Below are positions 26,438 to 28,174 of a DNA stretch of 28,174 bases, in pieces (positions within the stretch are counted from its first letter, which is position 1; each line of letters opens with the position of its first letter). The notes beneath the pieces are model-generated. The model was not told where the DNA came from and did not search any database. It worked only from the letters and a program-made list of their open reading frames with translations. A program made the position numbers and the translations under genes. Source of the DNA: an uncultured Sphingomonas sp. (lineage in GTDB: Bacteria > Pseudomonadota > Alphaproteobacteria > Sphingomonadales > Sphingomonadaceae); assembly GCA_946886645.1 (NCBI GenBank), contig CAMPIY010000005.1, positions 1 through 28,174 of the forward strand, read 5' to 3'.

Positions 26438-26466
26438 TTGACAAAGTGAATGGCGGAAGGTGAAGC
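26438..26466 (+). promoter_or_regulatory. Possible promoter for aspS
   Basis: TTGACA at 26438-26443 is a perfect -35 match, upstream of aspS in the rnd-aspS divergent gap. At a 17-base spacing the -10 box would be TGAAGC (26461-26466), a poor match to TATAAT, though weak -10 boxes are common in GC-rich alphaproteobacteria. This is a guess from one good hexamer. Confidence 0.3.
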
Positions 26467-26520
26467 GGCGCCGCGCATTTTTCCGCTCTTCATCACTCAT
26501 TCTTCCACGAGCTTTTTCTC

Positions 26521-28174
26521 ATGCACGCCTACCGTACCCACACCTGCGCAGACCTTCGCGCTTCAGACGTCGGATCGACGGTTCGCCTGTCGGGCTGGAT
26601 CCATCGCAAGCGCGATCATGGCGGGGTGCTGTTCGTCGATCTGCGTGATCATTACGGACTGACGCAAGTCGTCGCTGCCGCGGGGAGCGAGCCGCTTAAG
26701 ATACTCGACAGCCTCCGCCCCGAATCGGTCGTCACGATTACTGGCCAGGTCGTCGCGCGTGAGGGCGGGGCGGTGAACCCGAAATTGGCGACGGGCGAGA
26801 TTGAGGTACAGGCCCGCGAGGTCGAGGTTCAGTCCTCGGCGGCGGAACTGCCGATGCCGGTGGCCGGGGAGCAGGACTATCCCGAGGATATCCGCCTTAA
26901 ATATCGCTACCTCGATCTGCGCCGCGACCGGCTGCACGCCAACATCATGCTGCGCTCGAAGGTGATCAGCTCGATCCGGCGACGGATGATCGATCAGGGC
27001 TTCACCGAGTTTCAGACGCCGATCCTGACCGCCTCCTCGCCCGAAGGCGCGCGCGACTATCTGGTTCCGAGCCGGGTTCACCCTGGAAAGTTCTACGCGC
27101 TCCCGCAGGCGCCGCAGATGTTCAAGCAACTGCTGATGGTCGCCGGCTTCGACCGCTATTTCCAGATCGCCCCCTGTTTCCGCGACGAGGACGCGCGCGC
27201 CGACCGTAGCCCGGGCGAATTCTACCAGCTCGACTTCGAGATGAGCTACGTCACGCAGGATGACGTGTTCAACGCGATCGAACCGGTGTTGTCCGGCGTG
27301 TTCGAGGAATTTTCCGACGGAAAATCGGTCACCCCGGCCGGCGCATATCCGCGCATCCCCTACCGTGAGGCGATGCTGAAGTACGGCAGCGACAAGCCCG
27401 ACCTGCGCAATCCGCTGCTAGTCCATGACGTCGGCGAGCATTTCAGGGGTTCGGGCTTCGGTCTGTTCGCGGGATTGGTCGAGAAGGGCATGGTCGTCCG
27501 CGCCGTTCCTGCGCCGGGAACGGCGGAAAAGAGCCGTAAGTTCTTCGACGAGATGAACGACTGGGCGCGGAGCGAAGGCTTCGCGGGCCTGGGCTATGCA
27601 ACCCGCAAGGGCGGCGAGTGGGGCGGGCCGATCGCCAAGAACCATGGCGTCGAAGGCATGGACAAGATCGCCGAGGCGATGGGCCTTGGCCCGGACGACG
27701 GCATTTTCTTCGCTGCGGGGAAGGAAGAGGAAGCGGCCAAGCTCGCCGGCCTCGCTCGTAGCCGCGTTGCGGAGCAGCTGAATCTGATCGACGAGGGCAG
27801 CTTCAAATTCTGCTGGATCGTCGACTTTCCGATGTTCGAATATAACGACGAGCAAAAGAAGATCGACTTCTCCCACAACCCCTTCTCGATGCCGCAGGGC
27901 GGGATGGAAGCGCTGGAGACGAAGGATCCGCTCGACATTCTCGCGTGGCAGTACGACATTGTCTGCAACGGGGTGGAACTGAGCTCGGGCGCGATCCGCA
28001 ACCATCGCCCGGACATCATGTACAAGGCGTTCGAAATCGCCGGATACACGCGCGAGGAAGTCGATACGAGCTTCCCGGGCATGATCGGCGCCTTCAAATA
28101 TGGCGCGCCGCCGCACGGCGGGTCGGCGCCGGGCATCGACCGGATCGTCATGCTGCTGGCCGACGAGCCCAACA
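26521..28174 (+). CDS. aspS: Aspartyl-tRNA synthetase, 3' end cut by window
   Basis: The first 551 codons of a class II synthetase that charges tRNA with aspartate; the C-terminus runs past the right edge. An OB-fold anticodon-binding domain (residues 1-110, with [11 protein letters not shown]) precedes the catalytic core. Motif 2 includes [15 protein letters not shown], the longer form usual in alphaproteobacteria. The GAD-type bacterial insert lies at about 290-420, and motif 3 G-S-A-P-G-I-D-R is at the end of the window. His33 in R-D-H-G-G corresponds to the position where discriminating bacterial enzymes such as that of E. coli carry Leu. ATG 26521 gives the normal N-terminus. No strong SD is seen. 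Confidence 0.96.
   Translation, partial: MHAYRTHTCADLRASDVGSTVRLSGWIHRKRDHGGVLFVDLRDHYGLTQVVAAAGSEPLKILDSLRPESVVTITGQVVAREGGAVNPKLATGEIEVQAREVEVQSSAAELPMPVAGEQDYPEDIRLKYRYLDLRRDRLHANIMLRSKVISSIRRRMIDQGFTEFQTPILTASSPEGARDYLVPSRVHPGKFYALPQAPQMFKQLLMVAGFDRYFQIAPCFRDEDARADRSPGEFYQLDFEMSYVTQDDVFNAIEPVLSGVFEEFSDGKSVTPAGAYPRIPYREAMLKYGSDKPDLRNPLLVHDVGEHFRGSGFGLFAGLVEKGMVVRAVPAPGTAEKSRKFFDEMNDWARSEGFAGLGYATRKGGEWGGPIAKNHGVEGMDKIAEAMGLGPDDGIFFAAGKEEEAAKLAGLARSRVAEQLNLIDEGSFKFCWIVDFPMFEYNDEQKKIDFSHNPFSMPQGGMEALETKDPLDILAWQYDIVCNGVELSSGAIRNHRPDIMYKAFEIAGYTREEVDTSFPGMIGAFKYGAPPHGGSAPGIDRIVMLLADEPN

Overview
The window is a GC-rich stretch of core bacterial chromosome. Gene content and protein signatures point to an alphaproteobacterium, most likely of the order Sphingomonadales. 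Three observations support this: the lptD-surA-pdxA-rsmA cluster, the DUF2066-hdaA-ppk-ppx cluster, and three intergenic palindromes of kinds I recall as common in sphingomonad genomes. The organism assignment is inference from sequence style, not a database match.

Layout. Positions 1-245 hold the 3' end of ATP-type PEP carboxykinase, followed by a palindromic repeat and a small conserved hypothetical gene (347-793). A minus-strand block (790-4061) encodes a slipin, an NfeD partner and an exported DUF885 protein. A plus-strand block (4125-8247) carries a CitE-like lyase, guaB, a second repeat, an RsmB/NOP methyltransferase and a secreted TPR protein. A minus-strand block (8244-13701) is lptD-surA-pdxA-rsmA: outer-membrane LPS assembly, periplasmic chaperone, pyridoxal phosphate synthesis and 16S rRNA dimethylation. 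A plus-strand block (13868-16343) has pepA, a third repeat, holC and ndk. A minus-strand block (16344-19412) has a DUF6265 protein, a one-helix membrane protein, a purN-YjbR fusion and purM. A plus-strand block (19475-24891) is DUF2066-hdaA-ppk-ppx. Last come an I78-type lipoprotein and rnd on the minus strand (24888-26405), then aspS running off the right edge.

The genes form short, tightly packed operons that alternate in strand. All four convergent junctions have stop codons that overlap or abut; three use the same CTAG tetranucleotide, read as TAG on both strands. The longest gap is about 165 bases, so no stretch over 300 bases lacks a gene. I see no tRNA, rRNA, CRISPR array, insertion sequence, prophage or clear rho-independent terminator.

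I do not see an undescribed multi-gene system. The points most worth a second look are: repeats whose right edges appear to provide the Shine-Dalgarno sequences of rsmB and holC; the packed CTAG convergent ends; the in-frame fusion of purN to a complete YjbR/MmcQ domain; and an AspRS whose anticodon-domain signature resembles the non-discriminating type.
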